From: Radiobacillus deserti
GTDB lineage: Bacteria; Bacillota; Bacilli; Bacillales; Amphibacillaceae
NCBI RefSeq assembly: GCF_007301515.1
Contig: NZ_CP041666.1
Span: 3,348,001 to 3,412,000, forward strand
Length of the DNA: 64,000 bases
Direction: 5' to 3'
The translations under genes were made by a program, and so were the position numbers. Position 1 is the stretch's first letter. Every line of letters begins with the position of its first letter. The notes beneath the pieces were generated by a model. It did no database searches. It worked only from the letters and a program-made list of their open reading frames with translations, and was not told the origin of the DNA. Positions 26,212 to 35,983 of the stretch are shown here, piece by piece.

Positions 26212-28326
26212 TTATAACTTTTCATTTACAAATAAGTTTAATTGATGTGATAAATACCTGCTAATACGTTCCTTGTCACAGGATTCAAATACTGCAATAC
26301 TTTCCTTGTCTCTAACTAATAATCCACTTATATAGCCTAGAACTTCTAAACTTTCTTCCGTTGCTTCTTCTGGTGCAAGCATTAGTATAAGACAGGACAT
26401 GTTTATATCCTTTCCATCCATTGCGGAAACCATGATTGGATTTTGTAGCCCATAAAAGGTGAGGGAAGGCTTGCGTATGGCGGAACTCCGCGTATGAAAC
26501 AGCGCTAAGGCTGTTTGCGGGACTCCCATCCCTCCCATTTCCTCTCGTTTCATCAACTTTCCGATGACTTCTTTTTTGTTATCCGTCACTTGAATGGATT
26601 CTAACTGCTTGCCTGCTACTTCAAGTAATTCTTCAATTGTAAGATGTTTTTCGATATTGGTGACATAGATACCACTTAGAAGGTCTAAACAAACATTTGA
26701 AAAATGGTGCATCGCGATCAATCGCTCTACGGATTGAATCTTCGTGTCTTGGGTTATGTCCTTTTTGTTGGAATACGTTGTCCGCTTCTGAATCGATTGA
26801 TTTCGAACAAATTTCTTCACTTGGTGAATTTCCGATTTTGTTAAAATAGGTGAGACCGTGACATAATCATCATCCTCTAATTGGGATAAGGGCACAGTTG
26901 ATACAATAACATCATACGAATTATTATCGATACGATCCAATTCAAAAAGTGACTTGTTGTCAACGGTTTGCACTTCCGGAATTTCTTGCAATAGGCGTGA
27001 AGCGAGCATCTTCGACGTACCGATTCCACTTGCACATATGACAAGTGCCTTTAAATCCGATTGATTTTCCACCTCTAATAAAGAAGAAGCAAAATGTAAT
27101 ACTAAATAAGCAATTTCTTCCTTCGGAAACTTTATTCCTTCAAAAACGCTTTCCACACCTTCTTCTATAACATGAAATAAGGAATGGTAGTCTTGTTCAA
27201 TCTCTTCTAAAAGTGGATTTTTTATTGTCATATTTTGTTGCAACCGATAGATTGTCGGCTTCAAATGAGCTACTAAGTCGTTAAACAAACGTGTGTGGTG
27301 ATTGAGATCTTCTTCCAACTGTTCCCCCACATATTGAATGAGTTCCTTCGCTCTATAGGCTACATCTAAACTGGATTCCTCTAACACATAATCATCGTTG
27401 TAGCGAATTTTCGCTCCCATTAAATGCATCGTGATATATCCGATTTCATCCTCCGGTATATGCATGTGTAGAGACTTCTCCAAATCTTTGATTAAGGCTC
27501 GAGCAATCTCAAATTCGTTCGTTTCTTTAATTTCATTTAAATATTCCGGATCAAACTGAATATTCCCACCCTTTTGAAGCCTTTCTAACGCCAATGCCAA
27601 ATGTACAATGATGCCAATATACGCACTGTCCGCTAGCTCATAAGGAAGCTTACTTCTTACACGTTCCACCGATTTTTCGATCACATATAGCTTTTCTTTC
27701 GCTACCATGCCTAACAGTCGATTAGATATCATATCAAGCTGTTGCTTTGATTTGAGATGAATATTGTTTCGAATTAATTCTAAGAAGTCCATCTCATTGA
27801 CGTGCTGGGAAATTAAATAGCTTAACGCCGCTCTTTTGTCTTTCTCTTTCCCGTCCACTCGCACGCCATATCCTCTTCTCCTTATTAAGGAGAGATCAAA
27901 ATCATCCAATCTGTCCGCAATTTTATCGAGATCATTGCTCACGGTTGCAATTGTAACTTGAAGCTCACTGGCTAAGGTAAATAACTTTATCGGCTCATGG
28001 GACTCTAACAAGGCTGACATAACAATGGCTTGTCTCTCTTCTGGCGTATAATCCGTATGATTCACTTGGAACAAAGCAACTTCTAATTGTTCTTTTTGCT
28101 CTTTTTCTCCTTCTAGACTTATCCCAACTCCAGATTTTTTATTAAGAGTCAGGTTAAAGTCAACTAGAAGATCCCCAACATCCTTGAGGTCACGGTGAAT
28201 CGTTCGTGTACTTACATCTAAGTGCTCCGCTACTTCTTGAATCGTTACTTCTCGGTCATTTTCCAATAGAAACTCTAAAATTTTTCGCTCTCTGCCCGAA
28301 ATATACAGCCCTGTCACCCCCTTCAT
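26212..28326 (-). CDS. mtlR: MtlR, mannitol operon activator
   Basis: A PTS-controlled transcription activator. Order of domains: HTH_11 and Mga-like HTH (VSTRTIHRDLKDV near residue 40), PRD1, PRD2, an EIIB-Gat-like domain (VICASGIGTSKMLASRLL) and an EIIA-Mtl-like domain (LALFHTRSSAI). Phosphorylation by HPr, MtlA and MtlF is expected to set its activity. Length is about 704 residues. The start is ambiguous: ATG 28326 is used, but the homologous YISGRERK begins after a GTG and a CTG with better ribosome spacing. It lies between mtlA and mtlF, as in Geobacillus. Confidence 0.93.
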   Translation of the reverse strand: MKGVTGLYISGRERKILEFLLENDREVTIQEVAEHLDVSTRTIHRDLKDVGDLLVDFNLTLNKKSGVGISLEGEKEQKEQLEVALFQVNHTDYTPEERQAIVMSALLESHEPIKLFTLASELQVTIATVSNDLDKIADRLDDFDLSLIRRRGYGVRVDGKEKDKRAALSYLISQHVNEMDFLELIRNNIHLKSKQQLDMISNRLLGMVAKEKLYVIEKSVERVRSKLPYELADSAYIGIIVHLALALERLQKGGNIQFDPEYLNEIKETNEFEIARALIKDLEKSLHMHIPEDEIGYITMHLMGAKIRYNDDYVLEESSLDVAYRAKELIQYVGEQLEEDLNHHTRLFNDLVAHLKPTIYRLQQNMTIKNPLLEEIEQDYHSLFHVIEEGVESVFEGIKFPKEEIAYLVLHFASSLLEVENQSDLKALVICASGIGTSKMLASRLLQEIPEVQTVDNKSLFELDRIDNNSYDVIVSTVPLSQLEDDDYVTVSPILTKSEIHQVKKFVRNQSIQKRTTYSNKKDITQDTKIQSVERLIAMHHFSNVCLDLLSGIYVTNIEKHLTIEELLEVAGKQLESIQVTDNKKEVIGKLMKREEMGGMGVPQTALALFHTRSSAIRKPSLTFYGLQNPIMVSAMDGKDINMSCLILMLAPEEATEESLEVLGYISGLLVRDKESIAVFESCDKERISRYLSHQLNLFVNEKL

Positions 28327-28483
28327 TATCCCCTTAGTATGACTCAACTTTCCTACCTTAATAATAGACCTCTGTGTTTTCATCCTCAATAAATACCCTT
28401 TCTCATTTTCGTCATGGAGAATGTTGCCAAAAGTTAATAAGTGCCTCTTTCTCCTGACTCCAGATCAATCAACATAAAGAAAT

Positions 28484-28515
28484 AAAAAGTCCCCCTAATT
28501 AGGAGGACTTTTTTC
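28484..28515 (-). terminator. Terminator after mtlA
   Basis: A long stem (AAAAGTCC...GGACTTTT extended by CCTAATTAGG) with T-runs, 3 bp after the mtlA stop. Some read-through into mtlR is needed unless mtlR has its own promoter in the gap. Confidence 0.85.
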
Positions 28516-28518
28516 TTA

Positions 28519-29925
28519 TTATTTCTTTAATTGATTAACTAGCTCTTCATATTTCGGACTGTTTAAGAAGTTTTCAACCGAAATATGTGTTGCATTAGGA
28601 AGTTTTCCTTTTGCACGATCTGTTAAGTCTTTATGAGTTATAACGATATCCGCATCACTTGGCAATTGGTTTATTGCCGTATTGGTTACTTCAATGTCAA
28701 TGCCAGCTTTTTTAAACTTATCACGCAATAGAGAAGCACCCATTGCACTGGATCCCATACCTGCATCACAAGCGAACACGACTTTGTTTACCTCACCAGA
28801 AACTTGTGATTCTGCAAAGCTTCCAGCTACAGTGCTTTTCTTCCCTTTCATTTCTTCCATTTTTTGTGCTGCAGAAGAAATGTCTTCTTCATCTGCTTTA
28901 CTGCTCTTCAGGATGAAAGATGCAACTAAGAAGGAAACAGCAGCTGCTACAAGCACCCCAAGAATAACACCTATAAAGTTTCCTTTAGGAGTCATCGCCA
29001 TTAAGGAAATGATACTTCCCGGAGACGGTGGAGATGTAAGCCCGGCATTGAATAGTGAAAATGTGAAAACACCACTTACGCCACCCGCAATAGCCGCAAG
29101 AATCAACATAGGTTTCATTAAAATGTAAGGGAAGTAAATTTCATGAATACCGCCCAAGAAATGAATAATTACCGCGCCTGGTGCAGATGCTTTGGAAGCA
29201 CCTTTTCCAAATAGCCAGAATGCTAAAAGAATTCCCAATCCAGGCCCTGGGTTCGTTTCAAGTAAGAATAAAATAGATTTACCTTGTTCAGCTGCTTGCT
29301 CTACCCCTAGTGGACTTAGTATTCCATGGTTAATTGCATTATTAAGGAATAATACTTTTGCTGGCTCAATAATAATGTTTGCTAGTGGTAAAAGTCCTGC
29401 ATCTACAATTACCTCTACTCCATCAGCTAATAAATTGGTTAACGTTTCTACAACTGGACCAATTATTTCAACTGCCAAAAGTGCTAATGCAGCTCCAAGG
29501 ATACCTGCTGAAAAATTGTTATAAAGCATTTCAAATCCCGAACGAATCTTAGCTAAAAATACATCGTCCAACTTTTTGATTAAGTAACCACCAAGTGGTC
29601 CCATAACCATCGCACCAAGGAACATAGGTATGTCAGCCCCTACAATTACTCCCATCGTCGCAATTGCACCAACTACCCCTCCGCGATAATCGTGAACTAG
29701 GCGTCCCCCAGTGAAACCAATAAGTAATGGTAATAAGTACTTAATCATTGGATCAACTAATACCGCTACTTCTGCTGCGAATTCTTTATCCGGCCACCAG
29801 CCAGTTGGAATAAATAACGCTGTAATAAGTCCCCATGCAATAAATGCACCGATGTTTGGCATAATCATCCCACTAAGATTACTACCAAACTTTTGAATTC
29901 TAGCACGCGCTCCTGTTTGTGCCAT
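28519..29925 (-). CDS. mtlA: MtlA, PTS mannitol EIICB
   Basis: Membrane permease and kinase for mannitol. The EIIC half (residues 1-340) has family blocks PNIGAFIAWGLITALFIPTG and GGIHEIYFPYILMKP; a linker leads to the EIIB domain with the phospho-cysteine in VVFACDAGMGSSAMGASLL (about residue 388). There is no fused EIIA, which is supplied by MtlF. Length 468 residues. First gene of the mtl operon, behind GAAGGGAG. Confidence 0.97.
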   Translation of the reverse strand: MAQTGARARIQKFGSNLSGMIMPNIGAFIAWGLITALFIPTGWWPDKEFAAEVAVLVDPMIKYLLPLLIGFTGGRLVHDYRGGVVGAIATMGVIVGADIPMFLGAMVMGPLGGYLIKKLDDVFLAKIRSGFEMLYNNFSAGILGAALALLAVEIIGPVVETLTNLLADGVEVIVDAGLLPLANIIIEPAKVLFLNNAINHGILSPLGVEQAAEQGKSILFLLETNPGPGLGILLAFWLFGKGASKASAPGAVIIHFLGGIHEIYFPYILMKPMLILAAIAGGVSGVFTFSLFNAGLTSPPSPGSIISLMAMTPKGNFIGVILGVLVAAAVSFLVASFILKSSKADEEDISSAAQKMEEMKGKKSTVAGSFAESQVSGEVNKVVFACDAGMGSSAMGASLLRDKFKKAGIDIEVTNTAINQLPSDADIVITHKDLTDRAKGKLPNATHISVENFLNSPKYEELVNQLKK

Positions 29926-30013
29926 CTTTATTTCTCCCTTCCATAGATAAAATTAAAATAATGACAAAAGCTTGATGTCTAAAAATAAGAATGATAAATT
30001 CCTTACCTTTATC

Positions 30014-30027
30014 ATAAAGCGTTTTCA
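30014..30027 (-). promoter_or_regulatory. cre-like site before mtlA
   Basis: On the minus strand TGAAAACGCTTTAT matches 12 of 14 positions of the CcpA cre consensus and sits about 90 bp before mtlA. Carbon catabolite repression of mannitol use is the likely purpose. Confidence 0.5.
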
Positions 30028-30204
30028 AGTATATCTTCAATTCAATCTAATCGGTCTTTTGTCATAGTGGTTGTTGACATTATTAAAAAGTGAATCAAAA
30101 TAATGCCTAGTACTTTATCCCCAAGTCATTCTAATACCTTTATTCCACTTTTATTTACTATAATGGTGGTAGAACTTAAAACTATCCAACCTTAGGAGGG
30201 GCTT

Positions 30205-31626
30205 ATGAACCAGTCGACTATTCTAGAAATACAGCAAAGGTTACAAGAAGGAAAGACTACCTCATTAGATCTAACTAAATACTATCTCGAAAGAATCGCT
30301 AGCTATAATTGGAATGGCCCGAAGATTAATGCCGTTTTAGAGGTTAATCCAGATGCTTTGCATATCGCGGAAGCCTTAGACATAGAAAGAAAGGAAAGGG
30401 GAGTACGTGGCCCACTTCATGGAATCCCGATCTTGATTAAAGATAATATTGATACGCGTGATAAGATGCATACAAGTGCGGGATCAATTGCTCTTGCTGA
30501 ACATTTTGCCAAAAAAGACTCTGTAGTTGCTCGAAAGTTACGGGAAGCTGGAGCTATTATACTCGGCAAAACGAATATGACGGAGTGGGCAAACTTTATG
30601 ACACACAACATGCCAAATGGGTACAGTTCAAGAGGCGGACAAGTTCTAAATCCATACGGACCGGGAGCTTTTGATGTTGGTGGATCCAGTTCTGGATCTG
30701 GAGCAGCAATTGCTGCAGATTTTGCTACTGCTTCCATTGGTACGGAGACAAGTGGTTCCATACTTGGCCCCGCTACCCACAACTCCATTGTTGGCATTAA
30801 ACCGACAGTTGGTCTCGTGAGCAGAACGGGAATTATCCCAATTGCACACAGTCAAGACACGGCTGGCCCAATGGCTAAAAATGTGACGGATGCAGCCATT
30901 ATCCTCGGAGCCTTAACTGGTATGGATCAAGAAGACCCAGCTACGTTAACAAGTGTAGGAAAATCCCAACAAAATTACTTACCTCATCTTCAAAAGGATG
31001 CCTTGAAAGGAGCTAGAATCGGCGTAGCGAAAAACTACTTATATGAACTTAAGGACGAGCAATTACGTGTTTTTAATCGAGCTAAAAAGGAGCTAGAAGC
31101 TGCGGGTGCGGAAGTGTTTGATATTTCTTTATCCGCACAATCACCTGAGTCTAGTGTTTTATTTCATGAGTTCAAAATAGATATCAATGCGTATTTAAAA
31201 GACGTCGCAAGCTTTTTACCAGTTCATAGCTTAGTTGAGCTTATCGCCTATAACGAAGAGCATTCAGACATTGCTTTAAAATACGGACAAACTGTGTTAG
31301 AAGAGTCGCAAAAGAAACCCGGTACATTAGCGGATCCAGCGTATATACAAGATCGACTAAACGATCTTACTTTTTCGCAGAAAGAAGGCTTGAATCAGGC
31401 AATTTACTCGGAGAAGCTAGATGCGATTCTGTTCCCAAATGATGTGGGGTGTGATATTGCTGCAAGAGCTGGCTATCCTTCTATCACAGTGCCTGCGGGT
31501 TATACCGAGCAAGGTGTACCGGTAAGTGTGACATTTACTGGGTTAGCGTATTCGGAAGGAAGATTGATTGAACTGGCTTATGCGTATGAACAAGCGACTC
31601 TACATCAGGTTCCTCCAGTGCTGTGA
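30205..31626 (+). CDS. Amidase signature family protein
   Basis: A Ser-cisSer-Lys hydrolase of 473 residues. The lysine is in GIPILIKDNIDT, the cis-Ser and Ser in the GSSSGSGAAIAADFATASIG block, with GTETSGSI following. Length and the C-terminal AGYPSITVPAGY region fit stand-alone amidases rather than GatA. It acts on some carboxamide; which one is not visible. A TATAAT lies at 30159-30164 and an ideal GGAGG precedes the ATG. The next gene, a LysE-type exporter, starts 9 bp later, which may link amide cleavage with export of an amino acid. Confidence 0.9.
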   Translation: MNQSTILEIQQRLQEGKTTSLDLTKYYLERIASYNWNGPKINAVLEVNPDALHIAEALDIERKERGVRGPLHGIPILIKDNIDTRDKMHTSAGSIALAEHFAKKDSVVARKLREAGAIILGKTNMTEWANFMTHNMPNGYSSRGGQVLNPYGPGAFDVGGSSSGSGAAIAADFATASIGTETSGSILGPATHNSIVGIKPTVGLVSRTGIIPIAHSQDTAGPMAKNVTDAAIILGALTGMDQEDPATLTSVGKSQQNYLPHLQKDALKGARIGVAKNYLYELKDEQLRVFNRAKKELEAAGAEVFDISLSAQSPESSVLFHEFKIDINAYLKDVASFLPVHSLVELIAYNEEHSDIALKYGQTVLEESQKKPGTLADPAYIQDRLNDLTFSQKEGLNQAIYSEKLDAILFPNDVGCDIAARAGYPSITVPAGYTEQGVPVSVTFTGLAYSEGRLIELAYAYEQATLHQVPPVL

Positions 31627-31635
31627 GGATCTAAC

Positions 31636-32238
31636 ATGTGGGTTGCTATTAGTCATGGTATATTACTCGCCTTTGGATGGATCTTACCACTTGGGGTACA
31701 AAATGTTTTTATTTTTAACCAAGGTGCCACGCAGCCAAAGTTTAGGCAGACATTACCAGTCATCATCACCGCTTCCCTATGCGATACATTTTTAATCAGC
31801 TTAGCTGTTCTTGGAGTATCAGCCGTCGTTTTAGCCTCTCCTTTGATTAAAATAACCTTACTTACAGTAGGGATTCTATTCCTTATTTATATGGGATGGA
31901 TTACATGGCGAAGCGTCCAAAAAAAGAGTGAGAAGCACCAAGCTATGTCTGCAAAGCAGCAAATCACCTTTGCTTTATCTGTTTCATTACTAAACCCACA
32001 CGCGATTATGGATACGATTGGCGTCATTGGGACTAGTTCGCTTACTTATTTAGGCGTGGAAAAAGTAATGTTTGCAATTGCCTGTATTCTCGTATCCTGG
32101 TTATGGTTTATTGGGTTAGCTATTATCGGTAGGAAGATTGGATCAATAGACTCCACAGGAAAACTGTTACATGTGATTAATAAAATTTCCGCCATTATTA
32201 TGTGGGGGACAGCTGTGTATTTATTATTTTCTTTATAA
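31636..32238 (+). CDS. LysE/ArgO-type amino-acid exporter
   Basis: A 200-residue membrane protein with six segments. The family start is seen in ILLAFGWILPLGVQNVFIFNQGA, whose PLGVQN part is close to LysE/ArgO proteins, and a second landmark is SLLNPHAIMDTIGV. It exports basic or other amino acids. It lies 9 bp after the amidase and has GAGG before ATG, so the two likely form an operon. Confidence 0.88.
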   Translation: MWVAISHGILLAFGWILPLGVQNVFIFNQGATQPKFRQTLPVIITASLCDTFLISLAVLGVSAVVLASPLIKITLLTVGILFLIYMGWITWRSVQKKSEKHQAMSAKQQITFALSVSLLNPHAIMDTIGVIGTSSLTYLGVEKVMFAIACILVSWLWFIGLAIIGRKIGSIDSTGKLLHVINKISAIIMWGTAVYLLFSL

Positions 32239-32361
32239 GCTCATATCATAAAACACGAATTTCTAATGCTATGTTATGTTTACGTTTTTGAAGACTGAAA
32301 CCTCTTGGAAAGTAATACGTAAGAATATATGAGGAATAAATACTTTTTCTGGGGTGTTCAT

Positions 32362-32535
32362 ATGTTTTTGAAGATCATAACAGCTATCATTATTTTATGT
32401 GGAATTGCAGGTTTGTATTTTGTCATTCGTTTTGGTAGTTATAGCGGTATTATTGGGGACGACAATCCATTTCTTCAAAAAAACTTAGCGAAGAGAAGAG
32501 AGAAATTTAATAATGATGATAACGATGAGCAATAG
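32362..32535 (+). CDS. Small membrane protein, unknown function
   Basis: A 57-residue protein with one membrane segment (residues 2-22, FLKIITAIIILCGIAGLYFVI) and a charged, Asp/Asn-rich cytoplasmic tail ending NNDDNDEQ. ATG 32362 follows GGGGTG at proper spacing; an upstream ATG in frame is less likely. A strong hairpin follows the stop. I do not recognise the family. Confidence 0.65.
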   Translation: MFLKIITAIIILCGIAGLYFVIRFGSYSGIIGDDNPFLQKNLAKRREKFNNDDNDEQ

Positions 32536-32542
32536 CTAATGG

Positions 32543-32576
32543 AAACAGAATGAAGGAAATTCCTTCATTCTGTTTT
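32543..32576. terminator. Bidirectional terminator
   Basis: A 16 bp perfect stem (AAACAGAATGAAGGAA / TTCCTTCATTCTGTTT) with A and T flanks between two convergent genes. It can serve both. Confidence 0.88.
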
Positions 32577-33207
32577 ATAAAGGGATAGGTATATTCTGCT
32601 TCCAAGCATTCATTACTTCTTCTGAAGGAAGTACAGAACCAAAATATTTATCCACATTTTCTAATGCCATATCATGCTCTTGTTGGGAAAAAGCCCCAGT
32701 GCAATCCGATAACAGGACGACATCATAATCTAACATAAACCCATCTCTAGCCGTTGATTCTACACACACATTTGTACTTACTCCAGCTAATACTAATGTT
32801 TTAATTCCATATGTCCGTAAAACCGATTCTAATCTCGTGTTAATAAAAGCACTATATCGATGCTTCGTTACTACAATATCGTTAGGTTTAGGTTCCACCT
32901 CAAAAAAAGAAGCTCCCCATGTATCCTTCCTACACAATCCACCTTGACCCGTATTTTTCATACGACTTGTCCACGTTTTGGAGTCTGTGCTGTCCTGATG
33001 AATGGTTCGTATAAATAAGATGGGAACCTTTGCCTTTTCAGCTTCTATGATGCAATCTTTTAGAGGTTCTATCATGCTTGGTACCATAGAAACGTCTAAA
33101 CCTTGCTTTGCTAAATATCCTTTTTCATGGCAGTAATCATTTTGCATGTCCACTATCAACAATGCGGTGTGATTAGGATTTATTCGCTCATACAGGCTCA
33201 TGTCCAT
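32575..33207 (-). CDS. Isochorismatase-family cysteine hydrolase
   Basis: A 210-residue cytoplasmic hydrolase. The catalytic triad is seen as Asp in LLIVDMQNDYC, Lys in VVTKHRYSAF and Cys in LAGVSTNVCVESTA. Such enzymes hydrolyse amides (nicotinamide, carbamates, biuret-type compounds). ATG 33207 is used with AGGAAAGG in front. No pathway genes are adjacent, so the substrate is open. Confidence 0.9.
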   Translation of the reverse strand: MDMSLYERINPNHTALLIVDMQNDYCHEKGYLAKQGLDVSMVPSMIEPLKDCIIEAEKAKVPILFIRTIHQDSTDSKTWTSRMKNTGQGGLCRKDTWGASFFEVEPKPNDIVVTKHRYSAFINTRLESVLRTYGIKTLVLAGVSTNVCVESTARDGFMLDYDVVLLSDCTGAFSQQEHDMALENVDKYFGSVLPSEEVMNAWKQNIPIPL

Positions 33208-33261
33208 CAACCTTTCCTATATAATCAGTTGCACATGCTCCGCTTCTTTAGGATGACACAA

Positions 33262-33315
33262 AAATGGACATTTATCCGTAAAGGCATTTTCCCCTTACTA
33301 GACAAATGTCCATTT
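33262..33315. repeat. 12 bp inverted repeat upstream of the isochorismatase-like gene
   Basis: Arms 33262-33273 (AAATGGACATTT) and 33304-33315 (AAATGTCCATTT) are perfect complements 30 bp apart; an imperfect inner pair (GTAAAGG/CCTTAC) extends the stem. It lies 55 bp before the minus-strand start codon. It could be a leader hairpin or a pair of operator half-sites. Confidence 0.5.
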
Positions 33316-33413
33316 GACTTCTAATCAAAGCGCTGCCGACTAGAATTGACCTCCCCAGGTTCTCTTTCTTTCCCTAGTTCAATATAACCGATTGCAGGTT
33401 GATCTGTATGTAA

Positions 33414-33436
33414 GTTTGTCATATAATCTGACAAAC
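33414..33436. repeat. 8 bp inverted repeat at the MATE gene end
   Basis: GTTTGTCA-7 bases-TGACAAAC. It lies just past the MATE stop and upstream of the isochorismatase-like gene; it might act as weak terminator or operator. Confidence 0.35.
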
Positions 33437-33439
33437 TTT

Positions 33440-34789
33440 TCAAGCGTTTTCCTCGGTTTTAAAAAGTACTTTTTTTCGCCAGTTCCCATACATATAATAA
33501 CCTATAGCACACAAACTACTGATGATGAAGCTTATACCCATCCCGATTGCAATTCCATTTTCCCCAAACCAATTGGAGAATACATACGTAAAAGGATAAC
33601 GAAGCAACCAGAAGGAAATAATATTCAAAGCAAGCACCTGGTACATAGCTCCAGACGCCCTCACAATACCGTTCAATACAAAATTAATTCCTAAAAACGG
33701 ATAAAAGAGAGCCACTATTTTTAAATAATCGGACCCGTATGCAACAGCAACAGGGTCTTGGATAAAGAGCCTAATTCCGAACTCTGCTAACAATATTAAC
33801 ATGAAAGCAAAGACTACCATGACTCCAAGATTATAAAGCATACCATATTTCGTAATGAGATGAACACGTTCCCATTTTCTTACCCCAATGTTCTGACCTG
33901 CCATACTATTAACAGCCGTACCGAGGGCTTGTGCTGGAAGCATAAGAATACTATCTAGTCGTTGTGCTGCACTGAACCCAGCCACCACATCAGGACCATG
34001 ACCATTAACTACACTCATAATGGCTGCCACACCCGCAGATATGACAGCCATTTGTAGGCCAGCAGGAATTCCCATATTCAAAATAAGCCCTACGTCTTTT
34101 CGAACTGGTATCGTAGGTAAGCGGAATGGAACTTTTCTTTTATGAATCACGTCATACATGCCATATAGAAATGCAGCTCCTTGAGAAGATACCGTTGCTA
34201 AAGCCGCACCTCTTACACCTAAGTCAAATACTGAAATAAAAACAGGATCTAAAACTATATTTAGTCCAACCGCAAGTAGAACGAAGGTTAAAGGTGTCTT
34301 GCTATCACCGATTGCTCTCAACACTGTTCCAATAAAGTTATATCCCAATAGGAATAATATTCCAACACTATTCACTTTTAAATACACGGCTGCTTCAGCT
34401 ATCATATTTTCAGGTGTATCCAGAAGGTACAAGATTGGTTCCGCAAACATAAATCCTAGAAACCCTACGATAAAGGCCAAACAGGTTAAGGTTACAACGA
34501 AAGCATTTACAAACCGAGCTAATCCTTCTTCATCGTCTCTTCCCTTTTGCTGTGAGAGGATTGTCAAGGTTGCATTGTTCAGGCCAATAATAAAAGATAA
34601 TATCGTAAAAATAACTGTACTCGCTATCGCTACAGCCCCAAGTGCCTCTGCCCCTAGCAAATTCCCTATCCATAAGCTATCGACGAACTGGTAAGACGTT
34701 TGCAACAAATTGGTCAGCATAATAGGACCAGAGAAAACGATTAATTGCTTCCAAATGGTACCTTGTGTAAATGTATATTGACTTCTCAT
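33440..34789 (-). CDS. MATE-family efflux transporter
   Basis: A sodium- or proton-driven multidrug exporter, 449 residues, twelve membrane segments in two six-helix bundles. Family patterns include PIMLTNLLQTSYQFVDSLWI near the start and AVGLNIVLDPVFI in helix 5. ATG follows AAGGAG. It stands alone; no regulator is adjacent. Substrates unknown. Confidence 0.93.
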   Translation of the reverse strand: MRSQYTFTQGTIWKQLIVFSGPIMLTNLLQTSYQFVDSLWIGNLLGAEALGAVAIASTVIFTILSFIIGLNNATLTILSQQKGRDDEEGLARFVNAFVVTLTCLAFIVGFLGFMFAEPILYLLDTPENMIAEAAVYLKVNSVGILFLLGYNFIGTVLRAIGDSKTPLTFVLLAVGLNIVLDPVFISVFDLGVRGAALATVSSQGAAFLYGMYDVIHKRKVPFRLPTIPVRKDVGLILNMGIPAGLQMAVISAGVAAIMSVVNGHGPDVVAGFSAAQRLDSILMLPAQALGTAVNSMAGQNIGVRKWERVHLITKYGMLYNLGVMVVFAFMLILLAEFGIRLFIQDPVAVAYGSDYLKIVALFYPFLGINFVLNGIVRASGAMYQVLALNIISFWLLRYPFTYVFSNWFGENGIAIGMGISFIISSLCAIGYYMYGNWRKKVLFKTEENA

Positions 34790-35147
34790 TTTCTAACTCC
34801 TTTTGGTTACGCTGTTCATCTTACCATTCTACTAATCATAATCGTAACAAAATGCACAAGATTCTCGATAGCATTAAAGTGATCAGACAAAGACTAAACA
34901 TATAATGGATGACAGGCTGTCAACGAATATGGAAACCTATTTTTGAGTAGGTTATACTCCCTTACGATCGCTATATTTTAGTTCTAGCTAGGGCTTAAAA
35001 CATTCGGTTACAATTAGTTGAGACAACTTCCCCAAAGGATATTAAAAAATACTGACAAAAGAAGTGGAGTGTCTTTTTACGTTTTTTTATAACTATGGAT
35101 TAGTTAGCCTCTTCATTAAGGTCTGTACAGTGCCCACACACTGTTTC
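34790..35147. other. Intergenic region, 358 bp
   Basis: It holds the upstream region of the MATE gene and the 3' side of the DUF3784 gene. A small hairpin (AACCTAT/AGTAGGTT near 34950) and CAGTG-CACTG near 35130 are the only structures noted. I see no gene or RNA. Confidence 0.6.
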
Positions 35148-35438
35148 TTATTTATCTACCATTGTTACATTAACATAAACTAAAATAACAACGTGACCTA
35201 ATACAGCAATCTGTATAGCCGCAGTACTAAAACTTGTAGAAAAGAAAATGGAAGTAACCACTAAAAATAAGCCCGCTATTAAGTTATATCCACCGACCAT
35301 TCGACTCAGTTTCTTTTTATCTCGAACGCGATGTTGCTTGTATCCACTTAATAACCAAGTATTTTTTCTTACTCCTATAAGATAAGCCAAAATAAGAAAT
35401 AGTAGTCCAATAATTAATGTGGACGGATTCATACTCAC
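35148..35438 (-). CDS. DUF3784-family membrane protein
   Basis: A 96-residue membrane protein with three hydrophobic segments. The block LIGVRKNTWLLSGYKQ followed by a basic stretch is typical of DUF3784. The start is GTG 35438 with AGGTG in front; an ATG two codons later is possible. It follows the PadR-linked membrane gene by 29 bp and probably belongs to the same operon. Function unknown. Confidence 0.78.
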   Translation of the reverse strand: MSMNPSTLIIGLLFLILAYLIGVRKNTWLLSGYKQHRVRDKKKLSRMVGGYNLIAGLFLVVTSIFFSTSFSTAAIQIAVLGHVVILVYVNVTMVDK

Positions 35439-35467
35439 CTATCATCACCTCTCTATTCTTTGTGTGA

Positions 35468-35983
35468 CTAATACATCCATTCTAAGACTAAAAACACAAT
35501 ACCTAGTCCTATAAGAACGGTATTATAAAACCAAAACGGTCCTCGATGGTTAACCTTATCCGGATTTTTCTTATAGTATGCAAAAGAAAAGGGGTCTTTT
35601 GTTATTATGGCTTTTAATGCAATAGCCACAAATAGGATACCGATTGGTGCGTATTTAAAGGGGGAAAAAGATGCCATTAAAATAATCGCCACCGTGATAA
35701 TTAGAAAAAAAGGTTGGACCTTTGATTTACCTGAGTAATTTGTATCGTTTTTCTCTGTTGAAATCTCTTTGACTAATGTACTTGGACTCCCGAATTCTTG
35801 GTAGATTAGCTTTTCCAAACTGTCGTTTGTAAGGGAAGAGGACTCATGCTCTTGCCCAAAGCATAGGATGTGACTTCTTAACTCCTCCAAGTCTTCATGT
35901 GATATTGGTACACCACGTTTTTCAGCTTGAATTTGGACATTATTTATATACCTTTCATTAACTTCATGAATCAATCTTATCAC
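35468..35983 (-). CDS. Membrane protein with N-terminal HAAS/DUF1700-like domain
   Basis: A 171-residue protein. Residues 1-80 are charged and helical (LIHEVNERYINNVQIQAEKR...LIYQEFGSPSTLVKEI), resembling the helical HAAS domain often paired with PadR. Three membrane segments follow. It overlaps the PadR gene by 20 bp, the arrangement known for PadR-DUF1700 pairs, where the membrane protein probably modulates the regulator. The exact family is inferred from pattern and context. Confidence 0.7.
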   Translation of the reverse strand: MIRLIHEVNERYINNVQIQAEKRGVPISHEDLEELRSHILCFGQEHESSSLTNDSLEKLIYQEFGSPSTLVKEISTEKNDTNYSGKSKVQPFFLIITVAIILMASFSPFKYAPIGILFVAIALKAIITKDPFSFAYYKKNPDKVNHRGPFWFYNTVLIGLGIVFLVLEWMY

